Of a stretch of 64,000 bases of DNA, positions 36,301 to 46,716 are shown in pieces (positions within the stretch are counted from its first letter, which is position 1; the number at the start of each line of letters is the position of its first letter). The notes beneath the pieces were generated by a model. It worked only from the letters and a program-made list of their open reading frames with translations, did not search any database and was not told the DNA's origin. The translations under genes and the position numbers were made by a program. Origin of the DNA: Anastatus disparis (lineage: Eukaryota; Arthropoda; Insecta; Hymenoptera; Eupelmidae); NCBI GenBank assembly GCA_017163975.1, contig JAFFSR010000016.1, forward strand, positions 1,276,001 through 1,340,000, read 5' to 3'.

Positions 36301-36819
36301 ATACAAGCAACACTGTAACATGTGCTTAGTTTACAAACGTACGGAAAAACGTTGTTGATAATTTGCACCGAAAATGGTAGCAAAAATACAGCGATGTTAA
36401 ATAATATAAAAAAGACTTTGTTAATTCAATAACAATTTTATCTCAGTGTACATATTTAAGAAAAATGAAATATTGAATAGAATCCTTCAATTTTAGTAAC
36501 TTTAATAAGTTTTTACTAAAAGAGAAATATAGGCTTTTATTCCTAAGAGTTCTTTGTTTATTATTTATTCTTAAACCATTATCTACTTTATGAATTGTTT
36601 ATGTGTATATCTATACGTATATATATATATATATATATATGAATGATTCTCTGACAGTTTGACATAGAATCATTATATATAAATATATAACTACATTAAT
36701 ATTAATGCTGTTACAAATATATGGATCATTTACCTTTTTAAACGTTTAGGATTTCGAGATTTTCTTTTGGAACTTAAAAATTTCTTCCCACGATATTTTT
36801 TACGTGTGTCAGACGCCAT
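30336..36819 (-). CDS. Spliced gene: basic N-terminus, acidic middle, one membrane segment (~207 aa)
   Basis: Exon 1 (36,819-36,734) encodes MASDTRKKYRGKKFLSSKRK then SRNPKRLK, a strongly basic NLS-like stretch, and ends AG|GTAAATG. Exon 2 (30,873-30,336) follows a TTTTTTATATAG acceptor and restores an AGA codon, then encodes an acidic, S/N-rich region and a hydrophobic segment, FGIMFVIFATIVLCCTFISF (about residue 145-165), and a short basic tail. Phases match exactly (86 + 538 nt = 208 codons with stop). The junction is my inference from consensus sites; other exons within the 5.9 kb intron are possible. Family unknown. The stop lies 50 bases before the transposase ATG, so the two may share a transcript. 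If the membrane segment is real, the protein would span or anchor in a membrane. Confidence 0.5.
31114..31193. repeat. Short foldback MITE
   Basis: TACTGCCGTCCAAAGTA at the left pairs with TACTTTGGACGGTA-type sequence at the right around an 80 bp hairpin whose inner arms (GTAAGAAAACCTTAACT / AGTTAACCACTTTTAT) pair imperfectly. Confidence 0.8.
33142..33232. repeat. Short foldback MITE (ATCCCTGGTAGAAA ends)
   Basis: A 91 bp palindrome with 16-17 bp ends, ATCCCTGGTAGAAAATTTG and its complement TAAATTTCTACCAGGGAT, and inner arms AACTAGACAGAT / GTCTAGTTTT. The centre GAGGCCTC is itself palindromic. Confidence 0.9.
33835..33984. repeat. Foldback MITE, ~150 bp
   Basis: ATCATATGGGAGT at the left pairs with ACTCCCATATGACG at the right, and GGCAAGTAATATTTGTTTCA pairs with CAACAAATATTTTACTTGCC. 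No coding potential. Confidence 0.88.
34490..35328. mobile_element. Tc1/mariner-type non-autonomous foldback element
   Basis: The ends are CAGTGCCGTCCATAAAT and its inverted partner (CAGTGCTGTCCATAAAT on the other strand), each bordered by TA, the target duplication of Tc1/mariner elements. The arms pair over several hundred bases: GGATCAC.TAGAGAAAAAAAAG, then ATCACTATAA and TAAGTCGTATA..AATT. The centre near 34,900 is a second palindrome. There is no transposase ORF, so it would need an enzyme from elsewhere. Confidence 0.85.
35673..36142. repeat. MITE with AACTAGCTCG ends
   Basis: The outer ends AACTAGCTCG and CGAGCTAGTT are perfect inverts. Inner arms CTTCTTGCATATAAGGCACG and CGTGCCTTATATGCAAGAAG are also perfect, separated by AT-rich filler. 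The end segment is GC-rich (CCGGCCCAAAGGGCCG is a palindrome in itself). About 470 bp, no ORF. Confidence 0.85.
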
Positions 36820-38090
36820 TTAATACTTGAAAAAGTTTAATCAAATAAATGTCGTAACTAATGGACTTCTGCACAAATATGAGTTAAATTTTTTTTACAC
36901 TTCGTTGTATCTATTAATTTGTTGATGAAATACACCGATAATATTATTATATATACAATAAAATATGCTTCCTTGTATCAGAAACGTCGATGTATTCAAA
37001 AGATATCCCACACTTAAGCGAAAGAATGGATTATTAGTTGATAAAGGAGTTAAGGAAGCAGACATATGTATACATATTTCGCGACGCGAAGTTGTCGACG
37101 TAATGGCAACATTGTACCAAATCGCAAAATGAATATTATATTTATTTTTTTGTTTAAATTGTTTCATATCTCTTTAGAATTTGAAAATAGATAAAACCAG
37201 TAGAATAAAAATTATTAATTTATTTTATGGTAATTCATTGTCATCAAATTGAAATAATTACGTGAACAATGCTATAAAATATTTAAAAAATTTTTATAAA
37301 AAAATAGATTAATAGTATGTTAAATAAATAAATTTTTCTTAACTATTAATTTATTGATTTCAATAATGAAAAATAACTTGTATTCAATATTAATAGTTGA
37401 AAAAATGTATGAGTTTTTGAATTTAAAACCTGTAAAAATTCTGCAATTTTTTCAATATGTTTGTCAAAGTGGTAATAAATAAAATTTTGAACAAATAAGA
37501 ATTAAAAAAAAAACATGTAATCATATGATATTGATATAAAAAATTGTTCCATATGATTATGAGTGACGAAAATAATAAATTATGAATTTTGAGCATGAAT
37601 GTTGAATCATGAATACTGAGGTTACGAACGTAAGTAAAATAACAATATAAAAAAAATTAGTGTAAAAAGCAATTCGAAATATTTTTATTGATTCATCTTT
37701 GAATATTTATTTTCAATCTTTATTAAATTTGTACTTCGCAAGATTTTAAATGGTAATATTGTCACAATTGATTACATGTATATACATAAAATAATATCTA
37801 TATATATATATAGTTATGTGTGTGTGTGTATAAATAAGTATAATAAAAATCCCACATATTATACGTATCCATATGAAAGTTTCTGACAGTACGTATTTGG
37901 CAGCGCCCCCAAGTAGCTGTGTAACCGAACTAACACACTTTTGGGAGAAATTCTCAATTCAAAAGCACGCGCGTCTATATTCATTGCAACTGTAGAGATA
38001 GTGTTTAAGTTGGCAACAGTGTAAGGCAGCGAGTTTTTGTCTTTGTTCGCGGAAAGTAATCAGAACGCAGTGAACGTTGAGTTTGAAAAC
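36820..38090. promoter_or_regulatory. Probable divergent promoter region between two spliced genes
   Basis: The minus-strand exon 1 ATG (36,819) and the plus-strand RGG gene ATG (38,091) face away from each other across 1.27 kb. The 38,091 side has a GC-richer leader (37,890-38,090, for example TGGCAGCGCCCCCAAGTAGC and ACGCGCGTCTATATTCATTG) typical of a 5' UTR and promoter in an otherwise AT-rich setting. A minus-strand 90-codon ORF at 36,895-37,167 has no recognisable feature. No specific core promoter element is claimed. Confidence 0.4.
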
Positions 38091-41000
38091 ATGTCCACTA
38101 GAAGTAAGTATTTCTGATTGTAAATATTATTAGTTAATATAATTTCTATATAAAAAAAATTATTTAAAATGATATTTAATTATTATTTATAAAATATTAT
38201 TAAAAAAGAATGAAAAAAATGTTTTTATTATTATTTTTTTAGAACATGAAGAGCTACATTAATACTCGACATATTAATTTTTTTTTACTTGACATTATTT
38301 TGATAATTTTTCGTTAATTCTCAGGATCAACTAGAAACAGTAGAGGTGGTGCCAATGTTAATGGAGGAGAAGGTGCTGGTGATGTGGGTGGAGGTGAAGG
38401 TGGTGGGCAAAACGCTGTTAACAACAACGAACAACGTAATAATAATGAGGTTGTAGCCCAGCAAGTTGTACAAGATGTTCGTGACGAAGGTGGCCAGGCT
38501 TTGCTCAATCAAGGTGGACAGAATATACCGAACCACGGTGGCCAGGATGCGGCCAATCAACGCGATGAAGGTGGCCATGGTGTACGTAACGGTGTTCAGG
38601 ATCTCGTAAATGATAGAGGTAAAATATAAATAAAATTATTTTCATTATTATTAAAACTCATTTTAAAAATTACATTTTTCTTGGTAAAAAATAAAAGATA
38701 AAAATTGAAAGAAATTAATATTTGTAAACAATTTAATCAATATGTACTATCAATTCAATTCATTAAGAGAATGATTGCATGAATACTTGTAATTCTTATT
38801 GTATTTATATTATATATCATGCAGGTTTCTACTTTTTAAAATTTTCTAAGGGTTGTATTTTAATAAATTCATCTTATTTCATTATCATACATGTAATAAT
38901 GAATCATTTTAATTTGTGAAAAATTTTAATTTAAAAAAAATGCAATTCATCAGAATGAAACGTTTTGTAAAATGAAACTTAATGATAGTCTAATTATTGT
39001 TAAAAACAATTTGTTCATTGTAAAAAAATTAATAATTATTCTATAAAATATAAACTATTTTAAATAATTTGTAATAATTGTAGAAATAAAAATTATTAAA
39101 TTGTCTAAATATTAATTTTTACTTGTTTCGACAAAATATCAATATAAACAGAAACATAATCAAAAGATAGTAAATAGTAATTTGTATGTCTGAAAATTTT
39201 TGTTATCATTGGACAAAAGAATTCTTATAATTGTAATTTGAAAGAAATGACAATTATTAATTTAACTGATTTATTTTTAAAATAATAACATAAATATGTA
39301 ATCATTAAGTTTCATCATAGACATTGGCATATACTCCTCATTGACCTTAAACTATTAGTTTTGAAAATATTGTAAATTTGATTACAAAACTAATTATAAA
39401 AATTTAAATGTTGTGAAAGATTATTTTTGATATTGCAAAATGTTCTTAAATTTAAAATTCAATATTTAAAAATTTTTATTGTAAATGCATTATTATAAAT
39501 TCATTTTTAATTATGATTAGAATCAATGTCATTAATACATTGGAAAAATTAATTTAAATGAAAAGATTATTGTAAATTTAAATCCTTGCTATTAATAATT
39601 GTGGACAAATAATTATACTTCCCACTATTAGCAATAAATACACCAGCTTTTCCAAGTGATTCATTATGTAATTGTACTCCTAATTTTTTTTTTTTTTTAG
39701 TTTTCATTCATTATTTTCTTTTTTGATTGCAGTAAATAATCAATTTTTTGTTGAAGTTGATGAGAACTCAGTTTGTTAGGATATTAAAAGAATTTTTTCA
39801 ACGAACAAATAATTAATGGTAGCGCTTGTACATTTTCTGATTATCAACATTATATTTCTGCAGAGTTAAGTCTGTATTCGATTATCAGCATTATTGAAGT
39901 AGATAGTATAAAAATGTTTATCTGCATTTGAATGAATTAAACTAGTTTTCCTTTTTAATGAATAATCTTTTCTAGATACACAAAACACTAGCATCCAAGT
40001 CTCCGTTACTATTTTCTTTATTGTTCAATAAAATATATGTTTCTATTTTAAATTTATAAGCAAATATACTACCATTAAGGATGCTTTATTCATCTGTATC
40101 TTAAGATATATTTCATTAAATATTTATTTTTAATTCAGCATTAATTTATTCTGCTCTTCTTCATTATTGGAATTGTCAATCAGTATTATGTTAAATTGAA
40201 TAACTTTATTTTTAAAATATTAATAACAGATGTATTCTTTCAATTTTCCTTTTCATTTACTTCAATGTTTGTATTTATTTCTGAAACACTTTGTTTTTAA
40301 ATTGTCTCTATTTGATATTTTGTCATTGCAATTTTCAGACTCAAATTAACATTTGAATGTTCTTAAATGTCATCATTTTTTATAATGCATATCTTATATA
40401 TAAATAACACATGTTTTGTAACTTGCATAAATTTTTATTGAGATATTATTGAAATGTGTGTGCCAGTTATAGCCACAGACGTATCAACTGTAATTTAAAG
40501 CAAAAGTATTTCGACCTGGGCTTGTTGCAGAAGAGTTAAAGATACTATCTTAATATCACTCTCTTTTTCTAACATTATGTAAATAATGTCTCATAGATTA
40601 GTAAGAAGAATGTAATTTTTAAGAAATGATGAATTTCAATGAAATAAAAATTTTTCAATAGTTTCCTTTGGAAAAAGCAACATATTTGAAGCTAGTGATG
40701 GTTTTTTATAAGGGAATAAAATTTGATAAGCTAAGACAAAATAAAATATGTTATAAAATAACAAATAATATCATTTTAGACCAATGGGAAATAAGAGTAG
40801 GAGCTCGAGGAGGAGGTGGTCGAGGAGGAGGTGGTCGAGGAGGAGGTCGAGGAGGAACTCGAGGCGGGTACCATCCATATTCACAAACCGTACGTTTTTC
40901 ATTGTTTAACTTTAATATAAATATTATATAATTTTTAATTAAAAACTGTTTATTTATAGCCAAAGTTTGTGACATATGGAGAATTTAAAGCATTAGAAAC

Positions 41001-41406
41001 TCGCGTCAAGACTTTAGAAAGGGTAATTTTATTAATTTATTAAAAAATAACTTATTGTATTAATTAATTTCAATGTATTTTTAATTGTATTTATTATTTT
41101 CAGAGCTTTGGACATATGCAGAAACAGAAAGAAAAAGATAAATTTCAAAATTTAGAAGAGAAACTGAATAATATCGTCGAGTGTATTCAACAGCTTCAAG
41201 CTGTTAAAAATTCGCCTACACCCTCTGAGGCATCTGCTGCTGCTGGATCAGCTACAAGAACAGCTCCACCTTACGTCCCTGTACCTGTGGCCAGTGCTAC
41301 GTTACCACCTGCACCTACAATACCATTTCCCCAAATAAGATACATTCAACCGCCTCAAGGGAACGTATATTACACTTATCCCAACAATTACCAGGGTAAT
41401 TGTTAA
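38091..41406 (+). CDS. Five-exon gene for a 260-aa RGG-box, coiled-coil, Pro-rich protein
   Basis: Exons are 38,091-38,103, 38,325-38,618, 40,780-40,889, 40,960-41,022 and 41,104-41,406. All introns are GT-AG and phases agree throughout (783 nt, 260 codons plus stop, no internal stop). The order is: a Gly/Gln/Asn-rich region with repeats such as DEGGQALLNQGGQ and HGGQDAANQRDEGG; an RGG/GR box (RVGARGGGGRGGGGRGGGRG); a charged, predicted coiled coil (YGEFKALETRVKTLER, then KQKEKDKFQNLEEKLNNIVE); and a Pro/Ala-rich C-terminus ending YPNNYQGNC. RGG boxes usually bind RNA or G-quadruplexes. I do not recognise a family. It diverges from the minus-strand gene in the same unit, and its last codons lie inside the right inverted repeat. 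Confidence 0.72.
38619..40779 (+). other. Large intron 2 of the RGG gene
   Basis: About 2.16 kb of AT-rich sequence with GTAAAATA at its start and a TCATTTTAG acceptor. I see no embedded gene. A T-rich run and common AT words are present, but no palindrome as clear as those elsewhere in the window. Confidence 0.6.
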
Positions 41407-41529
41407 ACATTTGTTAAACATAAATTTATAAATGTATTCTGTTTATTGGCAAATAAAATTCCATCAAAAAATACTATTTTCTATTGAAAAATAAATTTAA
41501 ATTATGATATTTAGAGAAAAGCAATAGTT

Positions 41530-41692
41530 GCTCCATCGCTTTTAGAAAAAAATTTCAAATGAAGAAGGTTGTATATATTATCCTAATTTCTCCATTGCTC
41601 TGAAGGTAAGTAATAATTATACAGATTTAGCTTTATTTATGGAACAACTTGGCTGTACTCAAGGCAATCTTTTGTGGAACAAAAAGAATAGG
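41530..41692 (+). pseudogene. Unrecognised gene fragment in right arm (deleted copy)
   Basis: Same coding-like segment as at 23,570-23,845 in the opposite orientation. It keeps NEEGCIYYPNFSIALKVSNN, YTDLALFMEQLGC and NLLWNKK but lacks the KIKILIALNVQKNE part through a deletion of about 90 bp. It has no start codon context. Confidence 0.5.
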
Positions 41693-42454
41693 TAAATGTC
41701 AGTAAAATTTAGATAGTTGACATTAAAATTGTATTTCAACAATATTTTATCATTAATGAAATAGCTGTGATAAAATTGATTGCTCAAAATTATAGAATTA
41801 TTATATATCATGTTAATATATCATTTTATTGAAATACTGTTAATTTATTAACTTCGATCAATGAATTCATACTTTCTTAAATTTATATTAAAAACTTTCT
41901 CAAGTACATAAAACAAATTCAGTAAAAATAAAATTTAAAAGTTAGTTTATTTAAAAGTTAGGTCAAATAGAATTAGCATGCTAAAAATTAACTTTTCTAT
42001 TTTAACATTTTTAATAATCTATATGAATAAAATTTTGATTGAATATTAATAATTATATTGGAAATTTTTCAGATATACAATCTTTACTGATAAACGTTAA
42101 ACAAATCTAATTTTCATTTGCTATTCCAAAAATTTAAAAATTATTTAAAATAGCTGATTTTTAATTAATAAATATTGAATTTTAAAGTTATTACAGAAAA
42201 TAATATATATATATACCTCCCAACAATTATAATTCACAATCTTTTTATTGAAATAATATAATGTCTTATAAGTGAATTCATAGTTTCATCAGTATTTGTT
42301 GAATAATTAGTTGTTACTTTACATAATATTGATTCCTATTTACATAACTCCAATTCATAAACGTTAATCCAATTGTATCATCTGTCTTTTTTTCCATTAT
42401 TGAGTGAAACAAAGACAGAATGACACGCGATTGTATTCAAGTCAGTGATCATAA

Positions 42455-42603
42455 GGCCAGACTTTTACCATGTGAAAGTGTTTTTGCGACTTTGTGCCTG
42501 TGACGTAGACTTTTATTGACAATTCCATTAGAGCTAGCCAATAAAAGTCCACTTCACAGGCACAAAGTTGCAAAGACACTTGAACATGGCACAAGTCTGG
42601 ACT
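42455..42603. repeat. Hairpin inside right inverted-repeat arm
   Basis: The same 150 bp palindrome as at 22,660-22,812 (arms GCGACTTTGTGCCTGTGACG and CTTCACAGGCACAAAGTTGC), inverted in position as expected. Confidence 0.9.
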
Positions 42604-43355
42604 CGGCCTAAACGCTGTGGGTATAACAACTGCGCCACCTACAGATCTTGAAGTGAAACGCTATACGGGAGTAGAGCTTATTGCTACTGCTTCGCGTGGC
42701 TCAACCAGTGTTGGGCAGAGGATCCGGCTGATGGAGTCCAACAGCCAACTTCAGGGCGTCCAAGAAGAGAACAAAATTTTTCATTGTATTTGGCAGTTGG
42801 CAACATCTTGAATCATTGGTCTGCTGCGAGTGTTCCGTTTCCATTCCCGTTTTTAGTTTCTAACCAAACATTATCACATCTCGCGAATTTCATAATTCGT
42901 TTATTGCGATTTGTCGAATCCATTGTTTGTAAAATTTCTAAAGTTTATTTTATTCAGTTTTGAACTAGAAACATTACATTTCTCGAATTTCATTATTTAT
43001 TTATTGCAATTCGCAAATTTAATTGTTTGAAAAATTTTTGAAGTTTTTATTTTCGACACGCTATTGATTTTGCTGTTGAAACGAGGTTAGTTTTATTTTA
43101 ATAATTTTATTATTTACATATAATTAATGTTATTATTTACATGAAATTATTATTTTATCTTATAGTAATAATTTAAAATTTGTGACAAGATTTAAAATAT
43201 TTTTTTTCCATTTTTTTCTTTAATTAAACTTTATTTTCTACTCAGTTGATGAGATGACTTGATTCATTTTAATTACATTTTAGATTGTATTTATTTATAT
43301 CATATACTTAATATAATCATATACTTTTAGAATCATTGTGATCCGCTCATCGTTT

Positions 43356-43455
43356 TCTATCATTGGGCATTATTTGTGATTATTAATACATTGGTTATAG
43401 TATACCTGGCATATTTATAGTCATTTGCTGCTATTGTTCAAGGTAAAGTTAAATA
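43356..43455 (+). repeat. Exon-like duplicated unit, copy 1
   Basis: It aligns with 43,789-43,887: CATTGGTTATAGTATACCTG here answers CATTGGTCGTGATCTGCCGG there, then CATATTT..A.TCATT, then TTCAAGGTAAAGTTAAAT. Conservation stops shortly after the GTAAAGTT, as it would for an exon with its donor site. Confidence 0.5.
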
Positions 43456-43788
43456 ATATACTATTATATTATAAATATAATCTTTATTAACATTTTCATT
43501 TATGTTCTTACTTTTTACGTCAGTTACAATTTTGTTTTTGTCCTATTAATATAAACTTTTTAGTTATTTTATTTGCATAATAATTATTCAAGATTGTGAT
43601 TTTTGTTTATTTTATTTAATACAAATTAAAATCATCTGAAAATATTACTTTATATTTATTAAAAACAAAATGATATACTTTTAGTGTCACTCATCATGCA
43701 CATTGGTGGCATACACTTTGCTATATAAGGTCTCTGTGGTACACCAGAGTGTACTGTGATACGCCAAGTACACCAGACTTTATTGTCT

Positions 43789-43887
43789 TCCAGCATCAGG
43801 CATTTGTTCTAATCTTTGTAGCATTGGTCGTGATCTGCCGGCCATATTTGGAATCATTAAGTATCATCTTCAAAGGTAAAGTTAAAT
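43789..43887 (+). repeat. Exon-like duplicated unit, copy 2
   Basis: Partner of 43,356-43,455, preceded by TTATTGTCTTCCAG, which resembles a splice acceptor. The frames are not obviously coding, so untranslated or long non-coding RNA exons are as likely as protein exons. Confidence 0.5.
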
Positions 43888-43900
43888 CAAATATTATATT

Positions 43901-46716
43901 TCTTTTATTGTTTTTTTTATAATTTGTTAATTTTAAAAATTTTATACATTTCTAAGTGAAAATTTAGCAATGAATTTTTTTAAAAAAAATAATTTTTATT
44001 AATTACAAATTTTTTAATTTCCTAAAATTTACTTATATGTAAAGCTGTGAGGATACATAAACTGTACTAAAATTAATATTTTACATGTTAGAGAGTGAAA
44101 CCTAGTGTGCTTGAGATTTTTTTCTTTTCAAAGACTTTTCATTTAAAAAATATAGATTTTTTATTTTAAAAATAATGTTTCGTTACTTTAGCAAATTTAT
44201 TTAACTATCAAAATTCTTTACAATTTGATACAGCAAATGTATGCATTTGTATTTAATTATTATCATAATTATTTTCATATCTAAATAGTATTGACAATTT
44301 TAAAATATGATCTTTTAGAAGCTTTCTACATAATTATTTTTAGAAATCAATTGCGTTTCAGATTCCCATTATAATGTAGATTGTATTAAATTAATCAGTA
44401 ATATTTTTACAAAATGCCATAAAATACATATTTTTCAAGTAAATAAATAAATGTTCATTTATTTTTGTCAAAATAACCACTGTCGTACCGCTTTTTGGTG
44501 TTTTCTTTTATTCATGTAAACAAAGAATTAAAAAATAAATGTCTAGTACTAATAAAAGGATAAAAGGGGTGGTGAATATACAATATTTATTAATAAATAC
44601 AATCGTTAAATAATGTACAAAATAAAATCTTATTGTTTGTGGGGAAAGCTTCAATTTGCCAAAGACTTGCATAATGTTTGTTAACGTATTTATTCTTTCT
44701 AGTAATTGACTATCGTTTACCTTAATCATATAATTAATAAAGTGAAATTTATTAAAATAATGATTTCATTATAAAACACAATTATAAGTAACAAAAATTT
44801 GAAAACGAAATCTTTGTTTGAATTTATCCCTTTTTATAAATACAAAAATTATTTTCGATACAAAAATTATATACAATAATTATAATTTTTGTTACGTGTA
44901 TTGACATGAATTGTAATTATTATATTTTCTTTTCACATTAAAGCAAATACTTTTTTATTTTTAAGGAAATTAAATTCAAACAATTCAAATCATTTCAAAT
45001 TTTTATTACTTCCAACTTTTTTTGACAATTAACTAAATTTTGTAATAGATTTTACTTTTTTAATTATAAGATTGAAGATAATGATAGCAAACTATTTTAA
45101 AAAATAAATATTTAAATCCATATATATCGATAATTTTGCATAAGCCATCTTTATTATGTGTATTTTTATTTAAAATTTTTTTATAATTATGTTTTTTTAT
45201 GTGCTTTAAAAAGTAAGTTATTATTAAATTGAATAGAATCATAATAAAATAAGGTGTCTTCATGGAGCTCAACTTGCGCTGAGGACATACAAGCGACTGG
45301 GCTTAATCTCCCAAACAATTACGAGCTATTATTAGTAATTAAATTAAGTACAAATTGGGCTTATGAATATTGACTTTGAAGCTTCTCATTGAAAATATTA
45401 ACTAATTGATTTACTTATTTAATCAACTTCAATCAAATTAAACTGTTTTTCCGTTTCAGACTTAACTCGAAAAGTAATGGAAATTTCTGATTTTTTCATA
45501 AATTAAAATCGTTTGCTTGTTTTTTGCTCTATTGGACAGTGGTATTACTTTTGAATAAAAATATTTGATTTATTTCTAATAACGAAATTTTAGATTAAAC
45601 AAGGATATAATGACGCCTCTTGACATCGCATTTTTTATTATAAACATACAATTTCATAATAAATACAAGTATATAATGAATATATATTTTTTGTATATCC
45701 AGATAACCAATGAACCATATTAAACAAAATTTTAATAATATATGAAAAAATCATTCTTTACCTTTTTTGAAAGTAATAATAACATCGATGTTTTGATTTA
45801 TAGGGTAATTATAACTAAAAACATATAATGTTAATAAATAATCACAGTAAATTTATCATTTAATTAATTGTTTATTTATCGCATTTCGTCATTTTTTTAG
45901 ATATTTTCTACACTGTTATTTGTACCATAGATTTTTTAATACTTGCTCCAACGGACACATTTTATTGCAAAAGTCGTTAAAGCAATATTTAAAAGTAAAT
46001 CTTGAAATATTTATACGATTATTTACATTTTTTTAGAGTAGATTAACATAAAATAATTTTAATTTTATTGATTATTATTATAACATCGAATTAAATTAAA
46101 AACAAGCATTTAAGTATATGAAAATTTTGTAGTTGTCAAAGAAATCGACACATCGCTATACATTGACAGTCTCCTCTATTAACATTTCATTTATTTAATT
46201 TGTTGAATTTTTCATACTTAATACCTTAAAAATGATTTACTTTCAGACTTTTTTGCAAAATTAAGTAACTTTGAGAAGTTTACCCAACTGGAGGTTTCGT
46301 ATATTTTTTCTTCATAAAAAACGAAAAAAATAAAATTTTAAAAGGCAAATTTAATCTGGCCGATTTTTAGCTATACTAAATCGTATGTTTCCGCCAATTA
46401 GATAAGCCTACAAATCAGCATATTAAAATTTGCGAAAATTCATGTGAATTGTACATCTAGTTTCCAGTAAAAAGTATTCTATTAATTATTAACGAAAAAT
46501 TGATAGTTTTAGAGAAAAAAATTCATAAAAACATTTATTTAGCAAAAATTTGAAAAATTCGAAAAATTCCATCACGCTTAATTCCTGACTCCTTTCACCT
46601 GTATCTCAAATTTGTTTTCTATATTTTGAGTATCAAATACAAAATTTTCAAAGATTTTCAACGAATTCAAATTTTTTGTTAGGTTGACGTGAAATGTCCC
46701 ATATATATATATATAT
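43901..46716. other. AT-rich intergenic DNA
   Basis: No gene supported. The stretch at about 45,440-45,630 (GACTTAACTCGAAAAGTAATGG onwards, then AAACAAGGATATAATGACGCCTCTT) resembles one half of the foldback element at 54,280-54,667 and is probably a degraded relative. Small minus-strand ORFs at 44,508-44,729 and 45,060-45,272 are I/K/N/F-rich chance frames. Confidence 0.5.

Larger units (their letters stand above)
30874..36733. other. AT-rich interval (putative intron) packed with MITEs
   Basis: It separates exon 2 from the proposed exon 1 of the membrane-protein gene. Apart from the palindromic elements listed separately I see no coding sequence. A 64-codon minus-strand ORF at 31,465-31,659 has a hydrophobic N-terminal half and ends HIRVADDSATGVKHR; it is too short and isolated to call. 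Composition is over 75 percent AT by eye. Confidence 0.45.
22561..42705. mobile_element. 20 kb inverted-repeat-bounded unit, probable giant MULE-like transposon
   Basis: The unit starts and ends with near-identical inverted repeats of about 1.42 kb (left) and 1.33 kb (right). Inside are an intact Mutator-like transposase fused to a YqaJ nuclease and an Ulp1 protease, a spliced membrane-protein gene, and a spliced RGG-protein gene, the last two diverging from about 36.8-38.1 kb. Long terminal inverted repeats and an encoded transposase are typical of MULEs. The bases directly outside the two ends (ctatacagga left, cagtgttggg right) do not form the 8-11 bp target duplication expected of a simple insertion, so a secondary rearrangement, mis-set ends, or an inverted segmental duplication remain possible. 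Confidence 0.65.
41374..42705 (-). repeat. Right arm of the large inverted repeat
   Basis: Reverse complement of 22,561-23,980. It starts inside the last exon of the RGG gene (ACTTATCCCAACAATTAC) and ends at GTGGCTCAAC. It lacks about 90 bp present in the left arm near the coding-like fragment. Because the gene's 3' end is part of the repeat, the inverted duplication either formed after the gene was in place or the gene sits at the natural transposon end. Confidence 0.95.
42706..43900. other. Right flank of the unit, exon-like repeats
   Basis: Sequence just outside the right arm is GC-richer (GATCCGGCTGATGGAGTCCA), and a plus-strand frame without ATG stays open for about 85 codons to 42,960, but no domain is visible. 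Two diverged copies of a unit of about 100 bp follow at 43,356-43,455 and 43,789-43,887, each ending in an identical splice-donor-like GGTAAAGTTAAAT. Confidence 0.4.

Noticed and set aside
38314..38578. Two minus-strand ORFs opposite RGG-gene exon 2
   Set aside because: Shadows of the plus-strand exon, which has consistent splice phases with the rest of the gene.
40751..40975. Minus-strand Pro-Arg-rich ORF
   Set aside because: Complement of the RGG-box exon; Pro and Arg codons are the reverse of GGN/CGN codons.
22561..42705. Inverted repeat as an assembly hairpin artefact
   Set aside because: The arms differ at scattered bases and by a gap of about 90 bp, and the 17 kb between them is unique, so it is not a fold-back chimera.
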